DNA of 64,000 nt from Acinetobacter kanungonis (lineage in GTDB: Bacteria; Pseudomonadota; Gammaproteobacteria; Pseudomonadales; Moraxellaceae): contig NZ_JAACKC010000001.1 of the NCBI RefSeq assembly GCF_009939195.1, forward strand, positions 790,270-854,269, in the 5' to 3' direction. Shown one piece after another: positions 28,664 through 38,172 of this stretch. Positions within the stretch are counted from its first letter, which is position 1. Every line of letters begins with the position of its first letter. Made by a program: the position numbers and the translations under genes. The notes under the pieces are model-generated. The model made no database searches, was not told the DNA's origin, and was given only the letters and a program-made list of their open reading frames with translations.

Positions 28664-29371
28664 ATGGGCACGAGTTTCACAGCGTTAGAGAACAATTCAG
28701 CCAAACGCCTGATTGGTATTGGGGCAGTCATTTTTCTGCATCTTATTATTTTCTATGCGCTTATGGCGGGTTTGTCTAAAACCATGCATAAGCCAGAAGA
28801 ACAAACGGTGGAATTGATGATTATTCAAGATCAACCACCCGAACCCGAAAAGCCGAAACCTAAAGAGATTCCTCCCGTGCCACCAAAACTGGTCAAAGAG
28901 GTGCTGAAAACGGCAGAACCTGAAAAACCTGTAGAAAAGGTTGAGCGTGTACAAAAGACAGCTCCTGTCACACCAACTCAGCCCGTTAAAGCAGCAACGC
29001 CAACTCCAGCAGCACCCTCTCCAAGCCCTGTGGCAGCACCTGCTCCCGTAGTGGCGGCTGCAACGCCTGCACCAGCCCCCAAACCTGCGGGAGTGACTCG
29101 CGGTGTTTCACGTGGAGAAGCGGGATGTAAATCGCCAGATTACCCGCGTGACGCACTGATGAATGAAGAACAAGGTGCGGTCACGATTTCAGTTTTGGTC
29201 GGCACCAATGGCAACGTCATTGACACCAAAATCAAAAAATCCAGTGGCAGTAAAAATTTAGACCGTGCGGCATCCAAAGCCTTCAGCCTTTGCAGCTTCA
29301 AACCTGCAATGAAAGACGGCGAAGCGCAAGAGTCTTGGTATGACATTCCCTATGAATTTGTCTTGAACTAA
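28664..29371 (+). CDS. tonB: TonB energy-transducing protein
   Basis: 235 residues from the ATG at 28664. This start is chosen over a TTG eight codons earlier because CAGGAG stands five bases before it. One N-terminal membrane helix (about 17-37), a long Pro/Lys/Glu-rich spacer (about 45-150), and a C-terminal TonB domain with SPDYPRDALMNEEQGAVTI and KAFSLCSFKPA. Two Cys (GCKSPDYP and SLCSF) may form a disulfide. It passes proton-motive energy from ExbBD to the receptor encoded just upstream, its likely dedicated partner. Confidence 0.93.
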   Translation: MGTSFTALENNSAKRLIGIGAVIFLHLIIFYALMAGLSKTMHKPEEQTVELMIIQDQPPEPEKPKPKEIPPVPPKLVKEVLKTAEPEKPVEKVERVQKTAPVTPTQPVKAATPTPAAPSPSPVAAPAPVVAAATPAPAPKPAGVTRGVSRGEAGCKSPDYPRDALMNEEQGAVTISVLVGTNGNVIDTKIKKSSGSKNLDRAASKAFSLCSFKPAMKDGEAQESWYDIPYEFVLN

Positions 29372-29399
29372 TGAATGAAACAAAAATTGGAGCATATAC

Positions 29400-30272
29400 A
29401 TGAATAAAATGATGAACCCTGTAAAAAAAATCGCAACCGCGAGCTTAATTGCGGCAAGTACCCTTCTCCCAATTCATTCGGCATTTGCAGAAGATGCCGC
29501 CCCTGCAACCACCACAGCGGTGACTTCGAGTGAAAGTCCTACAGCACCACAACCACCTGCCAAAGCGGATGCTTCACCTACGTACAACCCCTATGGCTTA
29601 GAGGCCATGTGGAAAGAAGGTGACATGGTGGCAAAAACCACCCTGTTTATTTTGGTGATGATGTCGATTGGCACGTGGTACATCATGATTACCAAACTGC
29701 TGCAACAGTCCAAAATCAAAGGACAAGGTCGCAAAGCCGATGCAGAATTTTGGGATGCCAGCACCCTCGAAAGTGCAACCGATAGCTTAGATAAAGACAG
29801 CGTGTTCCGCTTTATTGCTGAAAAAGGCATTCATTCCACCAAGAACCATGAAGGCACGCTATTAGAACGTATCGACTTCAATACTTGGGTGACCATTTCC
29901 ATTCAACGTGCCATCGACAAAATTCAAAGTCATTTGAGTGGTGGCTTGGCTTTTCTGGCGACCGTTGGTTCAACTGCGCCGTTTGTAGGTCTGTTTGGTA
30001 CGGTCTGGGGAATTTACCATGCACTGACCGCGATTGGCATGTCAGGACAAGCCTCGATTGACAAAGTTGCAGGTCCCGTAGGTGAAGCACTCATCATGAC
30101 GGCAATTGGTCTGGCCGTAGCTGTGCCTGCAGTACTGGGCTACAACTGGTTAACTCGTCGTAATAAAGCAGTGATGGAAAATGTCCGTACTTTCGGCTCT
30201 GACTTACATACTGTTTTACTCAGCGGTGAAATCAGCAGTAATCCAAATCATAAAAAAGTCGTGAATAAATAA
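29400..30272 (+). CDS. exbB: ExbB, MotA/TolQ/ExbB proton channel protein with signal sequence
   Basis: 290 residues. An N-terminal signal peptide (cut near AFA-ED) and a Pro/Ala/Thr-rich periplasmic stretch precede the first core helix at about 80-100 (TLFILVMMSIGTWYIMI). The channel helices follow at about 175-200 (LAFLATVGSTAPFVGLFGTV) and 225-255 (EALIMTAIGLAVAVPAVLGY). ExbB forms a pentamer that drives TonB with an ExbD dimer. The extended N-terminus is common in Pseudomonas- and Xanthomonas-type ExbB. Confidence 0.94.
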   Translation: MNKMMNPVKKIATASLIAASTLLPIHSAFAEDAAPATTTAVTSSESPTAPQPPAKADASPTYNPYGLEAMWKEGDMVAKTTLFILVMMSIGTWYIMITKLLQQSKIKGQGRKADAEFWDASTLESATDSLDKDSVFRFIAEKGIHSTKNHEGTLLERIDFNTWVTISIQRAIDKIQSHLSGGLAFLATVGSTAPFVGLFGTVWGIYHALTAIGMSGQASIDKVAGPVGEALIMTAIGLAVAVPAVLGYNWLTRRNKAVMENVRTFGSDLHTVLLSGEISSNPNHKKVVNK

Positions 30273-30288
30273 AAAGAGGACATCAACC

Positions 30289-30714
30289 ATGGGCATGATG
30301 GTCAGTTCAGATGACAATGAAGATGATGTAATCGGAACCATTAATACAACCCCGCTGGTTGATATTATGTTGGTTCTACTGATTATTTTTCTGATTACCG
30401 TACCCGTTGCCATACATACGGTCCCCGTAAAATTACCCGAGGAAAAAAATACGCCTTATGCCAACAAGCCTGAAAACATTCAACTTGCGGTGAATAAAAA
30501 TGGCGATGTGTTCTGGAATGAAAAATATATTGGAAACAAAACAACTTTATTCACGCGATTACAAGCCGAGGCACAAAAACGTCCACAACCTGAAGTGCAT
30601 ATTCGGGGTGATCAGCTCACCCGCTTTGAAGCAATTGATCAGGTCATCAATGCAACCAAACAAGCTGGGATTGGCAAAATCGCTTTTGTGACCACGCCCC
30701 CAGCTTCACCATAA
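30289..30714 (+). CDS. exbD: ExbD, first copy
   Basis: 141 residues. Short cytoplasmic part, one membrane helix carrying the essential Asp (TTPLVDIMLVLLIIFLIT), and a periplasmic domain ending TKQAGIGKIAFVTTPP. It is the proton-conducting partner of ExbB. It follows exbB by 16 bases and is followed by a second exbD after 21 bases. The two copies share the fold but differ strongly in the periplasmic domain. Confidence 0.93.
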   Translation: MGMMVSSDDNEDDVIGTINTTPLVDIMLVLLIIFLITVPVAIHTVPVKLPEEKNTPYANKPENIQLAVNKNGDVFWNEKYIGNKTTLFTRLQAEAQKRPQPEVHIRGDQLTRFEAIDQVINATKQAGIGKIAFVTTPPASP

Positions 30715-30735
30715 TCGGGTCAGAAGGAGCAAGTT

Positions 30736-31158
30736 ATGGGTATGAATGTTGGCTCAAATGATGACGATGATGTAATGCTCGATGTCAACATGACACCGTT
30801 AATTGATGTGATGTTGGTATTGATCATTATGTTTATTATCACCATCCCCATTCCTAATAATGCCATCAATATCAATTTGCCGAATGGTGCTCCACCACCA
30901 CAAAGCAATGAAAAACCACCTGAAATCATCAATCTTAAATTAGATGCACAAGGCAATATCTTCTGGAATGATCAGCCTGTAGAGAATAAGCAAGCTTTAG
31001 AAAACTTGTTGATGACAGTGGCAAAAAAGTCAGAACAAGACCAAATCAAACTGCAGCCTGACCGTATGACCGAGTACAAACAAGTCGCAATGGTCATGGC
31101 GATGGCACAACGTTTGAATATCACTAAAATTGGGATTGAAAGTAACGCATCACTTTAA
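30736..31158 (+). CDS. ExbD, second copy
   Basis: 140 residues. Membrane helix with the conserved Asp (MTPLIDVMLVLIIMFIIT), Pro/Asn-rich linker and periplasmic domain ending AQRLNITKIGIESNASL. Tandem exbD genes occur in several Xanthomonas- and Acinetobacter-type TonB systems; in Xanthomonas exbD2 is not needed for iron uptake. Both copies keep the proton-site Asp, so a mixed ExbD dimer is possible. Last gene of the unit. Confidence 0.92.
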   Translation: MGMNVGSNDDDDVMLDVNMTPLIDVMLVLIIMFIITIPIPNNAININLPNGAPPPQSNEKPPEIINLKLDAQGNIFWNDQPVENKQALENLLMTVAKKSEQDQIKLQPDRMTEYKQVAMVMAMAQRLNITKIGIESNASL

Positions 31159-31167
31159 TCTTGTCGA

Positions 31168-31208
31168 AAAAAATCCGCATTTCATGTTATCTGAAATGCG
31201 GATTTTTC
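31168..31208 (+). terminator. Terminator of the receptor-tonB-exbBDD unit
   Basis: AAAATCCGCATTTCA pairs with TGAAATGCGGATTTT across a seven-base loop, followed by TCTTTT; it starts about 10 bases after the last stop. Confidence 0.93.
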
Positions 31209-31420
31209 TTTTAAAAATATAAACACTGTCTTAAGCCCATTTAACACTATCTTGGTAATCCTGTTTTAGAATTTACATGTAAATAAAAAATTCAACCTAT
31301 AAGCATGCTTCAAAAATAAATTAATGAATAAAAAATATTCACTATACAAACCATTCTGTATATAATGCGCTTCGAAATTTAATACTTAATAATTCAATAA
31401 TTTAACTTAGAGTAATACTA

Positions 31421-32545
31421 ATGAAAAAACTAACTGTTTTAAGCCTTGCTATGTCATTGGCATTTTTAAGTGGATGCGGAGGGGGTTCAGGTGATTCTGT
31501 TGCATCTTCAATTTCATCAGATTCAAGCTCTACAGGATCAACTGTATCTCAATGTAATCGAGGTATCTTGCTCAACTCAAAAATTACAGGAACAACAATT
31601 TTTGATGAACCTTTATATACTTTTGATTATGAATATCAAAGTATAGTCAATACACCAACTTATGTGACCCAATTATATGCAGATGTAATTCAAAGAAATG
31701 GACAAATGCTCTATGTGAACTATGTACCTATTTATAATGTCACCGCAGATGAGCTAGATAAAATTACCGCAGAAAATGAAGAGATTAACGATGGCTATAT
31801 TTTAAATAACCAAGGATTATATACCCAAAAATACTTTCAAAAAAAAACTAATGGTTGGCCATACTTTTATCTTTCTTCAGCTCAAGGGCTACAAGTTTCA
31901 ACAGCACTATTTAATGATGAATGTAGTTTGAATGCTGGTAAACAGAATTATGATTATGAAAAGATTGATCTTTCTGGTAAAAAAATAGCAGATATTTTCC
32001 CTTCTAATATCCTCACAGGATATCCAAAAACTCAGGATTATATTTACGTACATAACCAAATCGGAATGGCTCTAAAAGGAAACAAGGATGCTTTAGCCGC
32101 TTTACTTTCAAGTGGTGCAACATTCCCTTCTGGTTCTTTTGTTTATGTCCCTAAATCTATTGTTTATGATGATTATCAATTTTACTTTTCTGAATCCACT
32201 GTAACTAATGCAACTAGTTTAGAAGACTGGGTTCAAAAATATTATGGTCAATTAAATTACAACTATAAGATTGATAAAATTTCTAATCTAGATGTGGCAT
32301 ATAGCGTGGATGCTGCGGGCAATCCTGTATATGAAGCTGGTGCTGATCCTGCAATTAAAAAAGATGGAAAAATCTATGATGGGGAATGGGACGTTAAAGG
32401 TGACATACTTTCTCCTGAATATGGCATGCTTTTGAATGGTGAATTAGTCAACTATGAATCAAAAGGAAGTTTTACGTTGTTTAATAAATCAAGTTTTGAG
32501 TTTATCTCTCAACAGATTAAAAACAACTATCAAAGCATTAATTAA
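31421..32545 (+). CDS. Lipoprotein of unknown function
   Basis: 374 residues. Clear lipoprotein signal (MKKLTVLSLAMSLAFLSGCGGG, Cys at 19) followed by a Gly/Ser-rich linker to about residue 45. The rest is Tyr/Asn/Asp-rich, largely beta in appearance, with no domain I recognise; it has only a few Cys (for example SQCNRG, DECSLN) and ends KNNYQSIN. It is monocistronic, with its own terminator, and A+T-richer than the neighbouring transporter genes, which hints at an accessory gene. Surface or outer-membrane location is inferred from the signal only. Confidence 0.8.
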   Translation: MKKLTVLSLAMSLAFLSGCGGGSGDSVASSISSDSSSTGSTVSQCNRGILLNSKITGTTIFDEPLYTFDYEYQSIVNTPTYVTQLYADVIQRNGQMLYVNYVPIYNVTADELDKITAENEEINDGYILNNQGLYTQKYFQKKTNGWPYFYLSSAQGLQVSTALFNDECSLNAGKQNYDYEKIDLSGKKIADIFPSNILTGYPKTQDYIYVHNQIGMALKGNKDALAALLSSGATFPSGSFVYVPKSIVYDDYQFYFSESTVTNATSLEDWVQKYYGQLNYNYKIDKISNLDVAYSVDAAGNPVYEAGADPAIKKDGKIYDGEWDVKGDILSPEYGMLLNGELVNYESKGSFTLFNKSSFEFISQQIKNNYQSIN

Positions 32546-32561
32546 ATTTTAAGCAAATAAT

Positions 32562-32598
32562 AAAAGAAGAGTTATTAAAAATTAACTCTTCTTTTTAC
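32562..32598. terminator. Bidirectional terminator between lipoprotein gene and bioD
   Basis: AAAAGAAGAGTTA pairs with TAACTCTTCTTTT across a loop of about eight bases; T-runs are present in both directions, fitting the convergent genes. Confidence 0.88.
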
Positions 32599-32600
32599 TT

Positions 32601-33242
32601 TTATAGCACAGGAATATCAATCCATAAAGCATCAGGAAAATTCTTCGCCAAATAAGCTTTGAGGTATTCAGAAGTATCTTTGGAAATTAACGGATCTTGC
32701 GATTCGTCATTTAAGTTATACGCCAAAGCATATAAGGATAAACCACGTGCTTTTAAGGCTTCCAAACTGAGTAAAGTATGGTTAATACTGCCCAAACGCC
32801 CAGAACTGACCAAAATTACAGGAAACTTTTTCTGTTCCAAATAGTCAATCGTCAATAATTCTGTGGTGAGTGGCACCATTAAACCACCCGCACCTTCCAG
32901 CAATACTACTTCAAATTTTTCTGCCAATTGCTGGGTTGCCGCTGCAATCTTGTCAAAATCAATGTCACGACCATCAAGCTTGGTGGCTAAATGCGGTGAT
33001 GCAGGATAGCTAAAAATTTCAGGCATGGTCAGTTTGCTTTCATCTTCAGGCAACCAACCTGTGCCCATAATTTCACGGTGTTGCTGAATATCTTCAGAGA
33101 CATCGACATTACCCGTCTGAATCAACTTTTGCGTGATCACCTGCTGACCTTGCTCACTCCATAACTTCGCCAGATATCCTGTGGTATAGGTCTTACCAAT
33201 ACCTGTATCAATCCCACTGATAAAATAGATGTCTGCTGTCAT
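32601..33242 (-). CDS. bioD: Dethiobiotin synthetase BioD
   Basis: 213 residues from the ATG at 33242. This start is preferred over one seven codons upstream because it overlaps the bioC stop as ATGA. P-loop SGIDTGIGKTYTTGYLA, LIQTGN, and EGAGGLMVPL are the ATP, diaminopelargonate and metal/nucleotide motifs. It closes the ureido ring of dethiobiotin using CO2 and ATP. It is the last gene of the bio cluster; bioB is not in this window. Confidence 0.94.
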   Translation of the reverse strand: MTADIYFISGIDTGIGKTYTTGYLAKLWSEQGQQVITQKLIQTGNVDVSEDIQQHREIMGTGWLPEDESKLTMPEIFSYPASPHLATKLDGRDIDFDKIAAATQQLAEKFEVVLLEGAGGLMVPLTTELLTIDYLEQKKFPVILVSSGRLGSINHTLLSLEALKARGLSLYALAYNLNDESQDPLISKDTSEYLKAYLAKNFPDALWIDIPVL

Positions 33243-34018
33243 GTTGTTCTCCGTGCAATACAATAAATCGGGTGATAGCTGAGTAGGTACTGTGTCTGCC
33301 CTTGCTGATCCGTCTCCGAAAATTGCTGATAATCATGATAAAACTGTTGTAACGAATGCTTGGTCCAACGATGTGCAGCACTGGTTGCTGTCACACCCGT
33401 GGCTTTTAAATGCTGTAGTACTTGCTTGGGATGCGAGAAATGCAAGGTCTTGATCTGTTCACTCAGATGTAACACATCAAAACCAGTTTGCGTTAAGACC
33501 TGTCGCAACTCAGACAAGCTATGATATTCAAGACCCTGCCCCGTTAAGGCTTTAATTTCTTTTAAGTTCTGCTGTCCAAAAATCGAAAAACAGAAAAAGC
33601 CTTGTTGTACCAAAGCGTATGCTATTTTGCTAAAAACGGCCTGTAAATCGGTCATCCACTGCAAAGCAGAACTTGATGTGACCAAGTTTAATTGTGTCGG
33701 AAGTTCAAGCTGCTCGATATCGCCAATTCGCCATTCAATTTGTTGCTGCTGCGCAAAATGACGCTGAACTTCAGCATAAATGTCATTCAAAATTAGCTGA
33801 TCAATTTGCATATTTTGCAATAACAGATGACTTAAATTGCCAGAACCACAGCCAATTTCAAGAACTCGAGCTTGATGACGGGTCGGCAGATGCTCCAGCA
33901 TCAATTGCATCAGATGCTGGCAAATTTGCTTTTGCGCGATGGCATGTTCGGTATAGCTTTGTCCCGCTTGTGCAAAACGCAGCGCCACGCGAGACTTATC
34001 TATTTGAGATGGATTCAA
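33239..34018 (-). CDS. bioC: Malonyl-ACP O-methyltransferase BioC
   Basis: 259 residues, class I SAM methyltransferase. Motif I is VLEIGCGSGNLSHLLL; LVTSSSALQWMTDLQAVF and YHSLSELRQVLTQTGF are typical of BioC. It methylates the malonyl carboxyl so that fatty-acid synthesis enzymes can build pimeloyl-ACP methyl ester. Coupled to bioD by ATGA and separated from bioF by nine bases. The presence of a BioH-like esterase in the same cluster supports the assignment. Confidence 0.92.
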   Translation of the reverse strand: MNPSQIDKSRVALRFAQAGQSYTEHAIAQKQICQHLMQLMLEHLPTRHQARVLEIGCGSGNLSHLLLQNMQIDQLILNDIYAEVQRHFAQQQQIEWRIGDIEQLELPTQLNLVTSSSALQWMTDLQAVFSKIAYALVQQGFFCFSIFGQQNLKEIKALTGQGLEYHSLSELRQVLTQTGFDVLHLSEQIKTLHFSHPKQVLQHLKATGVTATSAAHRWTKHSLQQFYHDYQQFSETDQQGQTQYLLSYHPIYCIARRTT

Positions 34019-34027
34019 CGCTAAAAC

Positions 34028-35185
34028 TCATAACAAAGCGATAAACTGATCCAGTTCATCTTGCTGAAATTGGGTATTTAAACAGATACGTAAACGCGAG
34101 CTTTGCACAGGTACTGTGGGTGGACGCACAGGCATAATATAAAAACCTGCCTGCTGTAACTGTACCGCAGTATCGACCGTTTTTTGCGACTCGCCAATAA
34201 TGACAGGCACAATATGGCTGGTCGATGGACAAGCATACCCTTTTGCTTGTACAGCTTGTTGTAAATAAGCGCTTAATTGTTGTAAATGCTGACGACTGGC
34301 AGTCATCGTAAGCTGTTTTTTGAAGATAAAGTTGGTCCATGCCATGCAGATCGGAGGCTGTGCAGTACTGAAAATCAAGGAACGCATCCGATTAATCAAA
34401 AACTCTCGGATAATCGGATGGCAAATTAGATAGCCACCCACCGATGCCATGGCTTTACCAAACGTCCCGACCAAGAAATCAATCTGTTCGATCACTTGAT
34501 ATTGCTCAGCGCAGCCTAAGCCTTGTTCCCCGCGTACGCCAATCGCATGTGCTTCATCTACATACAGCATGACTTTGGCAAATTGCGATTTAATCCGAAC
34601 CAGCTCAGCCAGATCAGTTTCATCACCATCCATACTGAAAATGGATTCAGTTACCACAATAATCCGATCAAAAGCATCATCTGCATGATATTTCTGCAAC
34701 AGCTGCGACAGATGCTGTAAGTCATTATGGCGATAACGCACATATTTGGCAGAAGAAAGACGAATCCCGTCAATCATACTGGCATGTACCAGCTTATCCG
34801 CTAAAATCAAAGTTTTGGCATCGCTGACTGCAGGTAAAATCCCAATATTCATGTGATAGCCACTGTTAAATAACAGCGCTGCACGACCTGCAAAAGCCTG
34901 ACTTAAACTGGCTTCCAACTGTTCATATTCAGGGAAATTCCCTGTCAGTAAACGAGAGGAAGATGAACTCATCACGCGATGTGCATTCGGCGTTTCATCA
35001 AAAAACTGTTCACGTAAACTGAGATCAGAAGCCAAGCCTAAATAGTCATTGGAAGCCAAATTCAACATACGGCGTTGCTGAATGTCAATCCATTTGCCTT
35101 GCTGGGTGTTTGAAGTGAATTGACGCAAATTGCCCTGCTGTTTCAGTTCATCCAGTTGTACAGCATAATGATCTAACAAATTCAT
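34028..35185 (-). CDS. bioF: 8-amino-7-oxononanoate synthase BioF
   Basis: 385 residues, PLP-dependent alpha-oxoamine synthase. [13 protein letters not shown] at the N-terminus, [26 protein letters not shown], and [14 protein letters not shown] with the PLP lysine. It condenses pimeloyl-ACP with alanine. It overlaps bioA by four bases. Confidence 0.95.
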   Translation of the reverse strand: MNLLDHYAVQLDELKQQGNLRQFTSNTQQGKWIDIQQRRMLNLASNDYLGLASDLSLREQFFDETPNAHRVMSSSSSRLLTGNFPEYEQLEASLSQAFAGRAALLFNSGYHMNIGILPAVSDAKTLILADKLVHASMIDGIRLSSAKYVRYRHNDLQHLSQLLQKYHADDAFDRIIVVTESIFSMDGDETDLAELVRIKSQFAKVMLYVDEAHAIGVRGEQGLGCAEQYQVIEQIDFLVGTFGKAMASVGGYLICHPIIREFLINRMRSLIFSTAQPPICMAWTNFIFKKQLTMTASRQHLQQLSAYLQQAVQAKGYACPSTSHIVPVIIGESQKTVDTAVQLQQAGFYIMPVRPPTVPVQSSRLRICLNTQFQQDELDQFIALL

Positions 35186-36465
35186 GCCGCTTCCTCTTGC
35201 ATATGGCGCACCACATCCACCAATTCAGTCAACAAAGTATCGAGTTGAGTTTCTGAAATCACATACGGTGGCATCACATAAACCAGCTTGCCAAATGGAC
35301 GAATCCAGATGCCTCGTTTTACAAATTCTTGTTGTAGCGTTTTCATATCAACATTAAAGTTCAGCTCCACCACACCAATCGCACCCAATACACGCACATC
35401 CTGCACATAATTGAGTTGTGCTAATGGAGTGAGATGTTGCTGTAGCTGGTTGCCAATACGTTGGATGGTACTTTGCCAGTCTTGAGACACCAATAACTGT
35501 GTACTGCGTAACGCCACAGCACAAGCCAGTGGATTGGCCATAAAGGTTGGACCATGCATAAACACGCCTGCTTCACCTTTAGAAATGGTTTCCGCCACAT
35601 GCTTCGAAGTTAAGGTCGCAGACAAGGTCATATAACCGCCCGTTAAACCTTTGCCGATACACATGATATCGGGTTCAACTTGGGCATGTTCCCAAGCAAA
35701 GAGTTTGCCTGTACGTCCAAAACCTGTCGCGATCTCATCAAAAATCAGCAGGATGTTATATTTTTCACAGAGCAGTTTGGCTTGTCGCAAATATTCAGGA
35801 TGATAGAAGCGCATGCCCCCCGCACCCTGCACAATCGGCTCAATAATCAAACCTGCGATACGGTGATGATGCTGTTCCAAGGTCTGCGCCAGCTCTGCAA
35901 TATCCGCAGAATCCCAAGTCTGGTCAAAACCGACTTGCGGTGCAGGCACAAAAATACGATTTGGCAAACTACGGCCAAAAATCTGATGCATGCCCGTCAC
36001 AGGGTCACACACCGACATGGCATTCCATGTATCCCCGTGATAGCCCGAACGCGGCGTAACAAAATTGGTTTTTTCGGTATTGCCCTGTGAAGTCCAATAT
36101 TGCACCGCCATTTTCAGCGCAACCTCAACCGCAACCGAACCTGAATCGGCATAGAAGATTTTATCTAAACTCGGCGGGGTAATCTCTAATAACAGTTTGC
36201 CCAGTTCAATCGCAGGATCATGAGTAAAACCACCAAACATAATATGCGACATATTTTGCAGTTGGTCGGTCACCGCTTGGTTCAAATCAGGGTGGTTATA
36301 ACCGTGAATGGCACACCACCAGGAAGACATCCCGTCAATCAGTTGACGTCCATCATCCAGTTCAATCACAGCGCCATAGGCTTTTTTCACCTTAAAGGTT
36401 GGCAGCGGATTGGTCATAGAGGTGTACGGATGCCAGATATGCTCAAGGTCAAATAAATCGGTCAT
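35182..36465 (-). CDS. bioA: Adenosylmethionine-8-amino-7-oxononanoate aminotransferase BioA
   Basis: 427 residues, class III aminotransferase. [13 protein letters not shown] is the BioA N-terminal block; [47 protein letters not shown] and [10 protein letters not shown] (PLP lysine) are all intact. It makes 7,8-diaminopelargonate with SAM as amino donor. ATGA overlap with bioF. An 87-base gap separates it from the BioH-like gene and could contain a promoter or processing site. Confidence 0.95.
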   Translation of the reverse strand: MTDLFDLEHIWHPYTSMTNPLPTFKVKKAYGAVIELDDGRQLIDGMSSWWCAIHGYNHPDLNQAVTDQLQNMSHIMFGGFTHDPAIELGKLLLEITPPSLDKIFYADSGSVAVEVALKMAVQYWTSQGNTEKTNFVTPRSGYHGDTWNAMSVCDPVTGMHQIFGRSLPNRIFVPAPQVGFDQTWDSADIAELAQTLEQHHHRIAGLIIEPIVQGAGGMRFYHPEYLRQAKLLCEKYNILLIFDEIATGFGRTGKLFAWEHAQVEPDIMCIGKGLTGGYMTLSATLTSKHVAETISKGEAGVFMHGPTFMANPLACAVALRSTQLLVSQDWQSTIQRIGNQLQQHLTPLAQLNYVQDVRVLGAIGVVELNFNVDMKTLQQEFVKRGIWIRPFGKLVYVMPPYVISETQLDTLLTELVDVVRHMQEEAA

Positions 36466-36540
36466 CCATAACTCCTGTGATGTCGTATTTTTTTCAATGT
36501 CGGCTATCTTAAACCTGCAAGTTTCTAAAAAACATTGCGA

Positions 36541-36552
36541 GAATGGTCATTC
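36541..36552. promoter_or_regulatory. Small palindrome between bioH-like gene and bioA
   Basis: GAATGGTCATTC is a perfect 5-2-5 palindrome located directly after the bioH-like stop and about 75 bases before bioA. It could be an operator half or chance; no regulator is assigned. Confidence 0.2.
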
Positions 36553-37284
36553 CTAGACAGCCTGAACGGGTTGCTTTAAAAAATCTTGAATAATTTGCAC
36601 AGTTTCTTCAACTTCAAAACATGGAAAGCCATGTGAAACCTGTTCAATCACGACAATTTCTGCTTTTCCTGCAAGTAACTGCTGCATATTTGGAATAATT
36701 TCGCAAGGAACCAGTGCATCCTGCTGCGCAAACACATGCAATTGCTGTCCCGTATAATGCGCCAAATTTTCAGTCAAATTCAACTGCTCTAATAACACTA
36801 AACCTTGCTCTAAGAGTGAAACTGATTGTGGTTTAATCATTTTTTGCATTTGAACAAAATCTTTCTTGGCAGAATCTGTACCTTGGCACACCAAAAAACC
36901 AAAACGCTTTAAGGTTGCCACAGCATCTTGTTGGAAGGACTGTTTAAACTGAATAAAGGTATCCTCAGACATAGCTGATGACCAAGCCGGCTGCGCGACA
37001 AAACACGGATTGGACGCCAAGCTGATCAAGATTTTTTGTTCTGAAAATTGTTGTTCAAGCTGCTGTACTAGCAGCGTGGCAAGCTGTCCACCCAAGGACC
37101 AGCCCATAATCACATCAAAACGACGCGCAAGTTCCACATGCTGTTGCAAGATTTCAGCATCAAAAGCATTAAAAATATTGATCAGCTCAACAGTATGTCC
37201 TTGTTGTTGCAGTTGCTGTTGTAATGGCATTAGCAGTTGTGTACCGCCACCCCACCCCGTAATCAGTAAAATACTTGCTTTCAA
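36553..37284 (-). CDS. bioH: BioH-like pimeloyl-ACP methyl ester esterase
   Basis: 243 residues, alpha/beta hydrolase. LLITGWGGGTQ oxyanion region, nucleophile elbow GWSLGG (Ser), catalytic Asp in FAQQDALVP and His in SHGFP, all in the BioH order; the helical lid around residues 115-180 is present. BioH removes the methyl group added by BioC. Sequence identity to E. coli BioH looks low, but the linkage to bioAFCD argues for this function. First gene of the cluster; its promoter should be in 37285-37532. Confidence 0.82.
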   Translation of the reverse strand: MKASILLITGWGGGTQLLMPLQQQLQQQGHTVELINIFNAFDAEILQQHVELARRFDVIMGWSLGGQLATLLVQQLEQQFSEQKILISLASNPCFVAQPAWSSAMSEDTFIQFKQSFQQDAVATLKRFGFLVCQGTDSAKKDFVQMQKMIKPQSVSLLEQGLVLLEQLNLTENLAHYTGQQLHVFAQQDALVPCEIIPNMQQLLAGKAEIVVIEQVSHGFPCFEVEETVQIIQDFLKQPVQAV

Positions 37285-37532
37285 CGTTTTGCTCTAAAAA
37301 TGAAACATTGCACAGCAGTATACCCACTTTTATTTTTATACTGAGCTGCATTTCCTATCATTCTGCAACTGGCAAGTCATGCTTGGCAACGCGTGATTTT
37401 TAAGCAAAAATCCAACTCAATTCAAGTTAGATCTGCTGGATTGCACTCATCGCAGCATCAAATTTTCATTCACAGAGCATGACGATAGTTTGCTAAGATC
37501 ATGTTTCCATCGTATCGAAAAATCAGAAGAAA

Positions 37533-38105
37533 ATGACTTTGCATACCTTGCTCCGTGTCAGCTTACTTGGCATAACCTGTACCTTCGGCACTTATAGTCT
37601 CAGCCATGCCGAAACTTCGGCTCTTTCCTCATCAGCATCTAGCCAGAAACAATGGGTGGGGCAACCTGCGCCTAACTTTAAGTTACAAGATCAAAATGGC
37701 AAATGGCATCAATCTCAACAATATCGTGGTCAATGGATGGTTTTATATTTTTATCCTAAAGATGATTCCCCAGGTTGCACCCAAGAAGCCAATCAGTTCA
37801 AAGCCTTGTATCCGCAGTTCTTAAAATCCAATGCTGTGGTACTGGGTGTCAGTCTGGATGATGTGAAGTCTCATCAAAAGTTTTCAAGTAAATTAGGGCT
37901 ACCTTTTCCAATTTTAGCGGATCAGCAACAACAGCTTGCAGGTCAGTTCGGGATTGTACGGAATTTTGGCATTGCACAAATTGCCAAGCGCGAAACCTTC
38001 TTAGTCGATCCGCAAGGCACCATTGTTTATCACTATAGCAGTGTCAATACCCAAACCCATGCCAAACAGGTTCTAGCAGATATTCAAAAATTCTCTAAAA
38101 AGTAA
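37533..38105 (+). CDS. Exported peroxiredoxin (BCP/AhpC-TSA family)
   Basis: 190 residues. A signal peptide ends near LSHA-ET, so the protein should be periplasmic. The thioredoxin-fold domain has APNFKLQDQNG, FYPKDDSPGCTQEA with the peroxidatic Cys, and ETFLVDPQGTIVYHY. A second Cys at the usual BCP position five residues on is absent, so it behaves as a one-Cys type or uses another thiol. It would reduce peroxides in the envelope. Monocistronic with its own terminator. Confidence 0.88.
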   Translation: MTLHTLLRVSLLGITCTFGTYSLSHAETSALSSSASSQKQWVGQPAPNFKLQDQNGKWHQSQQYRGQWMVLYFYPKDDSPGCTQEANQFKALYPQFLKSNAVVLGVSLDDVKSHQKFSSKLGLPFPILADQQQQLAGQFGIVRNFGIAQIAKRETFLVDPQGTIVYHYSSVNTQTHAKQVLADIQKFSKK

Positions 38106-38118
38106 AAACATGCAGCAT

Positions 38119-38158
38119 GAAAAAAGGTTTTCAAACTGAAGTCTGAAAACCTTTTTTC
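38119..38158. terminator. Bidirectional terminator between peroxiredoxin and bacterioferritin genes
   Basis: AAAAAAGGTTTTCA pairs with TGAAAACCTTTTTT across a ten-base loop, serving convergent genes. Confidence 0.92.
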
Positions 38159-38172
38159 ATTGCATTCTGTGC

